From NCBI GenBank assembly GCA_900767685.1, contig CAAGAB010000080.1:1-29168 (forward strand): a stretch of DNA of 29,168 nt. The letters run 5' to 3'. Shown here one piece after another: positions 7,520 to 16,000 of this stretch. The notes under the pieces are model-generated. The model was not told where the DNA came from. It made no database searches and worked only from the letters and a program-made list of their open reading frames with translations. A program made the position numbers and the translations under genes. Source of the DNA: an uncultured Coprococcus sp. (lineage in GTDB: Bacteria; Bacillota_A; Clostridia; Lachnospirales; Lachnospiraceae). How positions within the stretch are numbered: position 1 is the stretch's first letter; every line of letters begins with the position of its first letter.

Positions 7520-8896
7520 TATTATTCCTCCTTTTTTCTTATCTGTATCAATATCATGGACATTTGTTCTAAGTTGCACATCATAAACATTTGCTGCTGT
7601 GTAAACTACCCCATTTGTTTCAATAGCTATTTTCAGTAATGTGTTTAGCAAATCATACTGACTTCTATACCTGAGAATATTCAATATCACACTTTCATGA
7701 ACATTTATATAATCCGTTCCATTCTTGACATATGGATGCTTACTAAGTAAATCTATACTGTTTTTTATCCCTTTATCATTCAATATAGACAGCACATTCT
7801 TGCTAATAACATCAAATGTATAGGTATCCGTATCATTTATTCCCCTTGTTATAACCTGTACATTACTAAGACCTTTTGTCTTTATTCCCAGCAAAATATT
7901 TATGGTTCTTGCTATCCATGAACTATATCGTTCTTCTTTCTCTGTGTCTTTCTGTGATTTTATACTTTCGTGACTATACTTGTTATTTGCAGCTAACAAA
8001 TTATCAATGTCACTGCCTACATTCACAAATACATATCGTCTGCCAATTATCAAAAATCCAAGAGGCGCTAAAGCATATATATATGCACAAATCGGACACA
8101 GAAAGGCATCCACTTTACAGTTCCAGAATGCAGATCTCTTTCTACTCAAGTCATCTGCCATATCTTTCATGAAAGCTATAGAAACTTTCTCTTTTCCGGA
8201 TATAAGATTTCCGCAGTCTATACATATATCCTTTTCCTTATCATGTGATTTCTTTATATATTCCCTTAATGGCACAGCAAAGTCAGTCTCAAACACTTCC
8301 CTCATGTTTTTTGCTGCATTTGCTCTAAGCAAAAAGCATTTGCCATCCCAGAAACGATTTATATAATTGTACAGTGCACTTTTCATGACAAATGTCTCTT
8401 CACATATTGGCTGTTTCAAAAAGTGCAAAAGTTCTTCTAGTTTTCGTTTTACTTCCTGAACATCCATTGTATCTTTTAACTTTTGTACCTGTAGGTCCTC
8501 ATATGGATGCGTCACACCAAGCTTGTCTTTTACACTGGCAAATCCTGATTTGTAGCTATTAGAAAGTAACTTATCATTGATAAATTTCAACTTATCTTTC
8601 ATATCTTTAAGTTTAAAGTTGTCATTCTCAATTACTGCAAGAATACTGTTTATCTCGTCTATAACCGCCTGATACACTGAATAATCTCTATAATATTTCG
8701 TAAACGCTTTAAAATATATATCTGTCCAGTCGCAGTTCAAAGCAAAGTCTCTTGAGAGCCATATTGCCTGTCTATCTGGAGTATATCCGTAGTCTTTATC
8801 CTTCTCTGCGCAGATAACATCCTCAAGTATGTAATTGAGCCCAACTATTCCTGCGTTCTTTAGGAAATCTCCTAAATTTATGATTATCCTGTCCAC
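7211..8896 (-). CDS. cas8b: Cascade large subunit Cas8 (Cst1, CXXC-CXXC type)
   Basis: This 561-residue protein is the PAM-reading large subunit. It carries two zinc-binding pairs, CIDC (225-228) and CPIC (267-270), the defining feature of the Cas_CXXC_CXXC (Cst1) family of the type I-B Tneap subtype. The start is a GTG at 8896 with AAAGGAGGG seven bases upstream; no closer ATG fits. It follows cas6 after 15 bases and overlaps cas7 by 8 bases. Cas8 is the fastest-evolving cas gene, so the assignment rests on the zinc motif, size and position. It contains a likely internal start for Cas11. Confidence 0.92.
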   Translation of the reverse strand: MDRIIINLGDFLKNAGIVGLNYILEDVICAEKDKDYGYTPDRQAIWLSRDFALNCDWTDIYFKAFTKYYRDYSVYQAVIDEINSILAVIENDNFKLKDMKDKLKFINDKLLSNSYKSGFASVKDKLGVTHPYEDLQVQKLKDTMDVQEVKRKLEELLHFLKQPICEETFVMKSALYNYINRFWDGKCFLLRANAAKNMREVFETDFAVPLREYIKKSHDKEKDICIDCGNLISGKEKVSIAFMKDMADDLSRKRSAFWNCKVDAFLCPICAYIYALAPLGFLIIGRRYVFVNVGSDIDNLLAANNKYSHESIKSQKDTEKEERYSSWIARTINILLGIKTKGLSNVQVITRGINDTDTYTFDVISKNVLSILNDKGIKNSIDLLSKHPYVKNGTDYINVHESVILNILRYRSQYDLLNTLLKIAIETNGVVYTAANVYDVQLRTNVHDIDTDKKKGGIIMGRYSVRDRGYELRKALLLAKGTTDDSCIRGTVYQLLNALSVGNANKFMEIVLRVYCSTKLQVPNEFIECLGDQNRFKEYGYAFLLGLQGSHYEKKEEIINE

Positions 8897-8911
8897 TCTT
8901 CTCCCTCCTTT

Positions 8912-9634
8912 CTACGCGAGTATATCAAATTTACCTTTTCCCTCAGATCTCCTTGCCCCAATTCCTGCCATATACAATAGATTCAACAGATCCCTGTCAC
9001 CCTTGAGTTTAAATATCCCCAACGAAGCATCTGTATTCCTACCAAACACAGGAATCACAACCTTTTTTGCCTTGATCGGTTCAATCCCAAAACTGTCAGA
9101 TTTCACAGGTATGTTCATCCTATCGATAAAAATATCTATATTCTCCCTCAGCGCCTGCTCAAATCCATCCGTATTGTATACATAATACTTATCTGAATTA
9201 TCATCCGAATTGTGTCTTCTGACGATCAAAGGACTAGACATTCTGATTATTATCTCGTCATCTTTGATCTCATTCATATTCTGAATATACATCGACACCA
9301 ACTGCATAGAATTTCCCGCCATGGGATACTTCTGATACTTCATTCCCTGGAATGCATTAAAGAACTTCATCAACTCTCCCTGATCAGCATCAGAAAAAAA
9401 CATTGTAAATTCGTTCTTCTGTAACTCTATGCCATCTTTAACAAATGCTGCACCAGGAAGATTAAACGAATATGTGTATGTTTTTATTATCGATCTGCTT
9501 TTATCATATAACGCATTAAACATATCCTTGGAATATCGTTCTGTTGCCGCCTTGAAGAAACTGAGCATAAGCCGATCCATTTCCTTTGGCAAATGATTGT
9601 TCTCCAATTTAAATAGAATTTTTAATTGAAACAT
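8912..9634 (-). CDS. cas6: CRISPR RNA processing endoribonuclease Cas6
   Basis: This 240-residue protein is the first gene of the cas operon. It cuts the repeat RNA to release crRNAs with an 8-base 5' handle. The C-terminal glycine-rich segment GIGARRSEGKGKFDIL (about 224-239) is the family signature, and the RAMP-type N-terminus (QLKILFKLEN) is present. The ATG at 9634 follows AGGAGAGGAGGTG. Cas6 would also be expected to recognise the degenerate repeats of the divergent RNA gene upstream, because their stems are kept. No defect is seen. Confidence 0.94.
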   Translation of the reverse strand: MFQLKILFKLENNHLPKEMDRLMLSFFKAATERYSKDMFNALYDKSRSIIKTYTYSFNLPGAAFVKDGIELQKNEFTMFFSDADQGELMKFFNAFQGMKYQKYPMAGNSMQLVSMYIQNMNEIKDDEIIIRMSSPLIVRRHNSDDNSDKYYVYNTDGFEQALRENIDIFIDRMNIPVKSDSFGIEPIKAKKVVIPVFGRNTDASLGIFKLKGDRDLLNLLYMAGIGARRSEGKGKFDILA

Positions 9635-9665
9635 TTATATAATTCACCTCCTCTCCTATGATTTA

Positions 9666-9694
9666 TTTTTAACATAAATACTATCATCTGTCAA
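9666..9694 (-). promoter_or_regulatory. Probable cas operon promoter
   Basis: On the minus strand, TTGACA (9694-9689) is followed after 17 bases by TAAAAA (9671-9666) with an extended -10 TG one base before it. Transcription would start near 9659, about 25 bases before the cas6 ATG. A second TTGACA at 9720-9715 lacks a convincing -10. The -35 box lies inside the roughly 36-base footprint expected for Cascade bound to the adjacent target. Confidence 0.65.
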
Positions 9695-9698
9695 TATC

Positions 9699-9723
9699 TA
9701 TTACATATAAAATGTGTCAATGG
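9699..9723 (-). promoter_or_regulatory. Predicted Cascade target (PAM plus protospacer) in the cas promoter
   Basis: Reading the minus strand from 9723, CCA is followed by TTGACACATTTTATATGTAA, continuing TA. It matches the spacer-like segment at 9833-9854 at 20 of 22 positions, including the first 17 without a gap. CCA is the strong PAM of the related C. difficile type I-B system. The target lies 4 bases upstream of the likely cas -35 box, oriented so that Cascade would cover that box. Confidence 0.75.
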
Positions 9724-9779
9724 ATTATTTTATTATTTTTTTATTCATAAATACCTAATTCAACTTCTCATATTTGTCA

Positions 9780-9808
9780 TTGATATCTACGTTTATTTAA
9801 TATATAAT
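9780..9808 (+). promoter_or_regulatory. Promoter of the divergent CRISPR-like RNA
   Basis: TTGATA (9780-9785) and a consensus TATAAT (9803-9808) are separated by exactly 17 bases. Transcription would start near 9815, right at the first stem of the degenerate repeat. The -10 box occupies the place of the 5' half of the repeat, which explains why that half is not conserved. Confidence 0.8.
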
Positions 9809-9814
9809 CCAACT

Positions 9815-9920
9815 ACATTGTGGAATGTAAATTTGACACATTTTATATGCAATCTATTAATTGTTACATTTTGGAACTATCACAATGTATAAAAGCTTGT
9901 ATTATATACAAGCTTTTAAT
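9815..9920 (+). ncRNA. creR: CreR-like crRNA predicted to repress the cas promoter
   Basis: This unannotated RNA of about 105 nt is divergent from cas6. Its first element (9815-9832, the 3' part of a repeat) matches the array repeat 17/18, including the full ATGTAAAT handle. A 22-nt spacer-like segment (9833-9854) follows, then a second degenerate repeat (about 9855-9889) matching positions 3-22 of the repeat at 15/20, then a terminator hairpin. The spacer segment matches the cas promoter region 20/22 next to CCA. Known CreR RNAs direct Cascade to repress cas genes through such short matches. Partial pairing lets binding occur without the long R-loop needed for Cas3 cleavage. The locus structure is seen directly; the function is inferred. 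The gene symbol is by analogy. Confidence 0.78.
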
Positions 9921-9925
9921 TTTAT
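9891..9925 (+). terminator. Terminator of the CRISPR-like RNA
   Basis: An 11-bp perfect stem, AAAAGCTTGTA (9891-9901) and TACAAGCTTTT (9907-9917), with a 5-base loop is followed by AATTTTATATT. It directly follows the second degenerate repeat and closes the small RNA gene. Confidence 0.8.
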
Positions 9926-10129
9926 ATTATTATACATCATTCCCCTCATCCCTGTCCTACCATTCACTCCCGATTTTCGACCACTCATTCCAGCACACCC
10001 TCGAAATCGACAACATTTACCATCCCTTAACCGCGATTATTACCACCCACTTACTCTGTCATTCTCTCCCGTCTATCCCCTTCTCCCCAAGAAGGCCGCC
10101 TTCCGGCTGCCTCCCCCATGTCGTTCATC
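9926..10129. other. Intergenic stretch, no gene seen
   Basis: This stretch of about 200 bases is C- and T-rich on the plus strand. Possible open frames have no ribosome site and no recognisable sequence. A GAAGGC/GCCTTC palindrome lies near 10090. It may be decayed DNA next to the exonuclease fragment. Confidence 0.5.
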
Positions 10130-10408
10130 TCAAGCCCCAACTCCATTCCACGCTGAGAAGTCTATCAAACTCCCTATGCTCGAGGTCAGTTCTTCATGAT
10201 TGAATGCCTCCAGCACACTCTTCATGGTCTTGGCAAATCTTTTCTCGTCCTTTGTGAGTGCCAGAAGATATGCAGTGTTTCTGGCATCACAGCAAGCATC
10301 ATGCTTCTGACCTGCGAAGTCTATACCTGCATAATCCACCGCCTGGGATAAAGTAATGATCCTTCCAATGCCAACCAGATCGCTGAATTCCTTTTGGAAG
10401 TCATGCAA
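10130..10408 (-). pseudogene. C-terminal fragment of a DEDDh 3'-5' exonuclease
   Basis: A frame of 92 codons encodes QKHDACCDARNTAYLLAL, the ExoIII motif (His, then Asp five residues later) of DnaQ/RNase T-type DEDDh exonucleases. The Exo I and Exo II motifs, which should lie about 100-150 residues earlier, are absent. A stop codon lies 12 bases before the first possible start (TTG at 10408). Just upstream, another frame reads NEVELHKEK, which may be frameshifted flanking sequence. The segment lies after the helicase terminator with no good ribosome site. It is most likely a 5'-truncated, non-functional gene. Confidence 0.65.
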
Positions 10409-10464
10409 CTTTTCTCTTTATGCAATTCTACCTCATTCAGTGTACTATTTTTTCCGCACCGGGC

Positions 10465-10502
10465 AAAACAAAAAGGACAGCCACCAATATAGTAGTCTGT
10501 CC
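10465..10502 (-). terminator. Terminator of the helicase gene
   Basis: On the minus strand, GGACAG (10502-10497) pairs with CTGTCC (10480-10475), extended by a CTAC/GTGG inner stem with one bulged A, then TTTTTGTTTT. It lies about 60 bases after the helicase stop codon. Confidence 0.8.
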
Positions 10503-10559
10503 CTGTCTGTTTCGTATATCATTGTTCGCTGCTTTCACTGACTAGTGTTTCCTACGCTA

Positions 10560-12896
10560 TCATCCAAGCTTTTCAAGAGCCGTCCCAATCTTCAGATTTC
10601 TCTCAGTCGCCATCTTGTCAAACTTTATGACATAGCAGCCTATATCTGTCCGCATAGCTGTTATAGTGCCCTCTCCAAATACTTTATGCATCACTCGGTC
10701 ACCCACTGAAAGTTCCGTATCCGGAGGGCATATCCTGGATTCATTTGCCGCTATGTAGCTCATAGCATCATCCACCAGTCTTTTGGGGAGATCATGTGCA
10801 TAGTCTATCACGTCACGGTCTATATTGAAGATGAATCTGGATGGATACCGGAAAGACTCATCATAGTTCAAACCCTCGGCATCGCTGATATACAGAGCCT
10901 TCTCCGCTCTGGTAAATGCCACATACGCCATTCGTCTTTCTTCCTCCAGACGTTCCTCTGTATCCACGTGCTTACTTGGGAATATCCCCTCATTCATCCC
11001 ACACACGAACACATAAGGGAATTCCAATCCCTTTGCTGTGTGAACTGTCATCATGGACACTGTCTCTTTGTCTTTTTCACGGTCATGGTTCGTATAGAGC
11101 GCGATGCTCTGGAGATATTCCTCCAGGGTATTCTCCTCACCTGACGTCTTCTCGTATTCATCTACAGACTGCTTGAATTCCGCCAGATTATCCAGACGCT
11201 CCTGCTCACCCGACTGTCTGAGCATCGCCTCATACCCGGTCTGATCCAGTACCTCCGTCACCAGATCTGACAGACTCTTTTCCTTATAGGTCTTCTTGAA
11301 CGCCTCTATGGTATCCACAAATGCTGCAGCCCCGGTCATCTTGATCGTTTTATCCTCCAGAATGTCCAGGAGGCTGTTATACAGTGAACATCTGTGACTC
11401 TCCGCATATGCCTTTACGAGAGCCATTCGTTTCTTGCCAAAGTTGCGCTTCGGCTCATTGATCACGCGGCGAAATGACAGATCGTCCGAATAGACTATCA
11501 TCCTGAGATATGCAAGTACATCCTTTATCTCTTTTCTTTTATAAAACTCCACTCCACTGTACAGTGTATACGGAATCTTTGCCTTGATGAACGACTCCTC
11601 TATATTCCTCGATACAAAATGAGATCTGTACAGCACCGCCATCTCGTTGTACGATGCACCTTCCGACACCAGTCTCTGTATCTCCGAGGTCATCCACTGA
11701 GCCTCATCCCCGGTCGTCCTGGAATGTATATATATAGGTCTTCTGCCTGACTGCTTATACGCCTCAAGCCTGTGCGGAAGTCTCTTCTTGTTCTTCTCTA
11801 TGAGTGAGTTGGACACAGCGAGTATCTCCGGTGTTGATCTGTAATTCATATCAAGGAATATGGTTCTGGTATTCTCATGTGTCTCATCAAATTCAAGTAT
11901 GTATTCTATCCGTGCCCCGCGCCATGTATATATGGTCTGATCCGGATCTCCCACTATGAACAGATTCCTGTGATATCCGCTGAGAATCTCTGCCAGCGCA
12001 TACTGACTGTTGCTCACATCCTGAAATTCATCCACCATGACATACATCATCCGCTCCTGCCATTTGATCCGCTTCGTTTCATCTGTCTGAAGTATATACA
12101 ATGCGATCGTTATGAGATCGTCATAGTCAAGCCCATACACCTTCTTCTGCTCATACAGATATCCCAGAAATACCTTATCCTCAACCTTCTCAGCCTTCTC
12201 ATAGTCCGCAAGAAGTTTTTCGTTCCCTATCTCTGCAAGATACGGTATATGCAGCATCTGACTTTTCATGGCTGTTATATGATCTCTCGCAGAGTCAAAT
12301 GTATATGTTCTCGACTGTATATGTGCATTCTCATACACAGTCTTGAGTATCTCCTCTGTATCTTCGTCGTCCATAACAACGAAGTTCTGTGGGAAGTTGA
12401 TCGCATGTATGTCTTCCCTCAGCAGCTTCACACAGAATCCATGAAATGTACAGATATAGCCAGTATCACTGTCACCTATCATCTGTCTTATCCTCTTGCT
12501 CATCTCCCTAGCTGCCTTGTTCGTAAATGTGACACACAATATATTCGAAGTTGATATTCCCAGCTCATTGACAAGGTATGCATACCTATGAGTAAGCGCC
12601 TTCGTCTTGCCGGTCCCCGCACCTGCAATGATCCTCACGTATCCTTCTGTGGTTGTAACAGCAGCAAGCTGCCTCTCGTTGAGTGTGCTCAGATAATCCT
12701 CTTTATATTCCATTCTGTTATCTTTCATCCCGTTATCTTCCATCCTGTTATCTTGAATCCTATTATCTTGAATCCTGTTATCTTCCATCCCACTATCTCC
12801 CATCCTGTTATATATCATAAAATCTTTAATATTATCTTTCTTATAATCTTCTCTAAAATCCAAATTAAATAGAATCCAAATTAAATAGAATCCCAA
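10560..12896 (-). CDS. pcrA: PcrA/UvrD-type ATP-dependent DNA helicase
   Basis: This is a superfamily 1A 3'-5' helicase for DNA repair and replication. Visible motifs, numbered from the longest frame, are the Q motif LNERQLAAV (72-80), Walker A AGAGTGKT (91-98), Walker B VDEFQD, GDPDQTIYTWRG, NYRST, VHTAKGLEF and VAFTRAEKALY. A PcrA-type C-terminal Tudor-like domain follows (VGDRVMHKVFGEGTI). The core of about 715 residues is of normal size. The first 61 residues are unusual and repeat-encoded, so the start is uncertain. TTG at 12896 has GGAG six bases upstream and sits just after the promoter, while ATG at 12713 would give a normal N-terminus but has a weak ribosome site. Confidence 0.92.
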   Translation of the reverse strand: MGFYLIWILFNLDFREDYKKDNIKDFMIYNRMGDSGMEDNRIQDNRIQDNRMEDNGMKDNRMEYKEDYLSTLNERQLAAVTTTEGYVRIIAGAGTGKTKALTHRYAYLVNELGISTSNILCVTFTNKAAREMSKRIRQMIGDSDTGYICTFHGFCVKLLREDIHAINFPQNFVVMDDEDTEEILKTVYENAHIQSRTYTFDSARDHITAMKSQMLHIPYLAEIGNEKLLADYEKAEKVEDKVFLGYLYEQKKVYGLDYDDLITIALYILQTDETKRIKWQERMMYVMVDEFQDVSNSQYALAEILSGYHRNLFIVGDPDQTIYTWRGARIEYILEFDETHENTRTIFLDMNYRSTPEILAVSNSLIEKNKKRLPHRLEAYKQSGRRPIYIHSRTTGDEAQWMTSEIQRLVSEGASYNEMAVLYRSHFVSRNIEESFIKAKIPYTLYSGVEFYKRKEIKDVLAYLRMIVYSDDLSFRRVINEPKRNFGKKRMALVKAYAESHRCSLYNSLLDILEDKTIKMTGAAAFVDTIEAFKKTYKEKSLSDLVTEVLDQTGYEAMLRQSGEQERLDNLAEFKQSVDEYEKTSGEENTLEEYLQSIALYTNHDREKDKETVSMMTVHTAKGLEFPYVFVCGMNEGIFPSKHVDTEERLEEERRMAYVAFTRAEKALYISDAEGLNYDESFRYPSRFIFNIDRDVIDYAHDLPKRLVDDAMSYIAANESRICPPDTELSVGDRVMHKVFGEGTITAMRTDIGCYVIKFDKMATERNLKIGTALEKLG
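12711..12815 (-). repeat. Seven 15-bp tandem repeats at the helicase N-terminus
   Basis: Seven consecutive 15-base units of the form CATCCTGTTATCTTC (plus strand) encode repeated M-x-D-N-R/G pentapeptides. Most units carry an in-frame ATG, and several also carry AGGATGG, which could act as a ribosome site for the next unit. A change in copy number keeps the frame but alters the number of possible starts. Confidence 0.9.
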
Positions 12897-12901
12897 TTAA
12901 A
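12854..12901 (-). repeat. Three 16-bp tandem repeats at the helicase start
   Basis: Three 16-base units, TAAAATCCAAATTAAA, TAGAATCCAAATTAAA and TAGAATCCCAATTAAA (12854-12869, 12870-12885, 12886-12901), span the upstream TTG start. Because 16 is not a multiple of three, gain or loss of a unit would move the TTG start out of frame. Confidence 0.85.
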
Positions 12902-12929
12902 TCTCCATCAACACCGCAAACATATGTTC

Positions 12930-12958
12930 AGTATAACAAATATATCCTGTACTGTCAT
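12930..12958 (-). promoter_or_regulatory. Helicase promoter
   Basis: On the minus strand, ATGACA (12958-12953), a 17-base spacer and TATACT (12935-12930) form a good sigma-A type promoter. It leads into a short leader with GATGGAG. Confidence 0.65.
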
Positions 12959-12983
12959 CACCCTTTTAGTTTGTAACAATTAC

Positions 12984-13028
12984 AAAAAAGCAGGGCACAA
13001 CCAACCCGAAAGCTGATCATGCCCTGCC
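12984..13028 (-). terminator. Terminator of the giant surface-protein gene
   Basis: GCAGGGCA (13027-13020 on the minus strand) and TGCCCTGC (12997-12990) form an 8-bp GC-rich stem followed by TTTTTTG. It lies about 45 bases after the stop codon of the large gene. Confidence 0.88.
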
Positions 13029-13070
13029 ATAATTACTGCTATGTCTATTTCTTATAACTTATGCTGCATT

Positions 13071-16000
13071 TTAATACTTTTTATATATTGCATTCTTTGG
13101 CGCTGCCACACCCTTTGCCTTAATCTTAGCCATATATGACTTATAGTATTTCTTTGGTATCTTGAATGTTATCTTTGACTTTGTGCCCTTGAATGCATTC
13201 TTCGATACAGTCTTGAGTTTTGCCGAACCAACTTTGACAGTGGCAAGGCTCTTGCAACCGCTGAATGCTGATGCACCTATGGTCTTAACATTTGCGCCAA
13301 TTGAGACTGCTGTCATCTTGCTGCATCCGCCGAATGCGCTCTCTCCTATGGTTGTCACCTTTCCGCCAACAGTCAGTGTCTTAAGTGATGTGCAGCCATA
13401 GAAAGCAGCCTTGCCTATGGTTTTAAGCTTATTATTTACCGGCATTGCTGTGAGCGACTTACATTTATAGAATGCATAACCGCCTATAGCTGTAACATTC
13501 TTGAATGCCGGAATAGTCTTGAGTGCTGTACATCCGCTGAATGCATATGTTCCTACAGAGACAACATTTGCACCTCCAGCAACCTTGACAATACTCTTGT
13601 AGTCCTTGAATGCTTTGCTGCCTATAGCTGTAACTTTAAATTTCACTCCGTCTATAGTTACAGTATCACTGATCTTAAGTGTCTTGAACTTTCCATTGGA
13701 CTTGGCAACTGTTGTGCCTATAAGTCCTACAGTTCCCTTGCCATTCAGATCAGCATTTGTGATCTTGTACTTGTACACTATGTTAGTCTTTGGCTGCTTT
13801 ACTGCAAATACAGAATTCCTTACTATCTTGATCTGGAATGATTTTGTGATAGTTCCTCTGTATTTTCTGATACCATTTATTGTAACCTTTGCAGTGCCAT
13901 GTTTTTTATTGTTCGAATATGCTACCGTGTAATCAGTACCCTTTCTTAGAACCGTTCTGCCCGATGTAACTTTCAGATTCTTTAGGGTAATTGCTCTTCC
14001 AGTATATTTCTGAGGATCAAGTCCGGATACCTTTATCTTGTATTTTGGATTAGTGATATCCTTGCCAAGTGCTGGAATCGGCACAGTCTTCACATATCCG
14101 CAGACCTTACACTTATATACCTTGCTTCCGGCTGCTGTATCAGTAGGACTTGTCTTTATGCTTCCTGAGTCAAATGTATGCTTTGCCTTATTCTGGATAT
14201 CCTTGCAGCTGCATTCCTTCCAGTGATATGTAGCATTGCTCTTGTATGCATCGCCATAATCATGTACATGCTCTTTGACGATCTCAACCTTAACTTGGAA
14301 TACCACACCTCTGTAAGCTCTGTTCCAGCCCTCTACTCCTGACCAGTCATAGTTAGTTATATCAGCAGGCTTAAAGCACAGCTTGTATGTTCCGCCATCT
14401 TCAGCCTTTGTTGTTCTGTCTGTGTACCATGTGTAGATTCCATTCTCTGCCTCCGGAAGTACTATATCAGCCAGAGTGTCATTTTCTTTTGCTGTGAGCT
14501 TGTCTATAGCCTGTGTGAACTTAGCCTCAGCCGGCTTTACCTCAACTGTGATCTCTATATGCTCTGCTCTTTCATACACATCCTCATCAGATGGCACAAA
14601 TGTTGCAAGGAACTTCTTTGTTCCAACATCACCGACTGACTCATCAGCATTTTCCCAGATGAACATTCCGCCTTCTGCTTCTGGAATAACAGCCTTTCCT
14701 ACAGTTTCTCCATATATAGCTGTCACACCCTCAGGTACAGTGTATACAGGATCCTGCTTTCTCACATATACCGCAAGTTTCACTGATATTCTGACACTGC
14801 CGTCCTCTAACTGCTCATACGTTCCTGAAGCAGTGTCAAGCTTGCTCCAGTCATAGTTGACCGTATCTTTCGGTACAAAGTATGCATCGTAATTGTCTTC
14901 GGATCCAGCCTTGCCAACCAACTGTGTGCTGTCTGCCCAGCTATATACACCAAATGCTGACTTTGGAAGTGCTACATCAGCAAGTGTTTTGCCTGCATAT
15001 GCGGTTCCGGCCTTTGATGCAGCAAGTGTCGGGATACCCTTCTCTATCTTCTCTATGGTAAGCATGAATTCAGCTGTGGTCTGGTTCTGTCCTCTCACAA
15101 TGATCTTCACTGTCTGAGCCTTGTCAGAAGCCTTGACCGGAGTACCATATATCTTGCCGCCTGACATCGCAAGTCCATCAGGAAGGGCCTGCCCCTTAGC
15201 AAGTGAGTATGCGACATAGCCGTTTTCAACATTCTCATCATTCTGAACCTCTATCTTTGTGAGGTCATAGAGCGGAGCATACTTGCTAGTTGCCACTCCG
15301 ACCTGTGCCGTAATCTTGTCCTCAGTCTTTGCAAGAGTTATATTGGTTGCTTCCTGCTTCGCCATGTTGATCACAGCATGTGTCGGCTCATATGCCACTG
15401 TTCCGCGCCACTTGACATTGTTACTTGACGTTGCCTCATTCTGTGCTGAACCATATACCACAGAATCTATCTTCATACCATCTATCGGTTCGCCGTCAAC
15501 TGTCACGTAGAAATCCATATTTCCAGCTATGTATACATTTGTATCACCGTCAATGCCTGACGTCTTCTGATAGTTAGTATTTGTTGCCGCTATGCTTATC
15601 TTTGCATCCTCGCCCTTGAAGCAGTATGCCGGATACTCTGCATCAACTTTATAGTACACACTGCTGTAGTTCTTCAGCACATACTTGAAATTCGGAATCG
15701 TTGTTGTGAGTACCTTTCCAATATCGGAGAAGCTGTTATAATATGTCTCTTCCAGAGAACCATAATTTACTATGGTTCCACTGTTGACCATATCCCCGAA
15801 TGTAAATGTAGCATCTTCACGGTTGATGAACATTGAAGAAGCATTGATCCTTGTACTGTATGATCTGTTCGAAACCGTTGTGACGGTTCCATAGTTGTCA
15901 ACTTTACCACTGATACTTGATGCGCTGCTGTCACCAACGTACATATACTTCTTTGTATTCCAGATTCCATTGTTGACAAATGTTCCCTCTACATAGACAT

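Noticed and set aside
9699..9854. Simple inverted operator for a protein repressor between divergent promoters
   Set aside because: It remains the main alternative for the inverted arms, but it does not explain the flanking degenerate CRISPR repeats, intact handle, CCA PAM and short terminator-ended RNA. Kept as the refuting hypothesis.
9815..9925. CreTA-type toxin-antitoxin (RNA toxin controlled by a CRISPR-like antitoxin)
   Set aside because: The matched target is the cas promoter region itself, and no small toxin gene lies behind a second target in this gap.
10140..10160. Another CRISPR-like CATTCCAC stretch
   Set aside because: Only about eight bases match the repeat, which is expected by chance.
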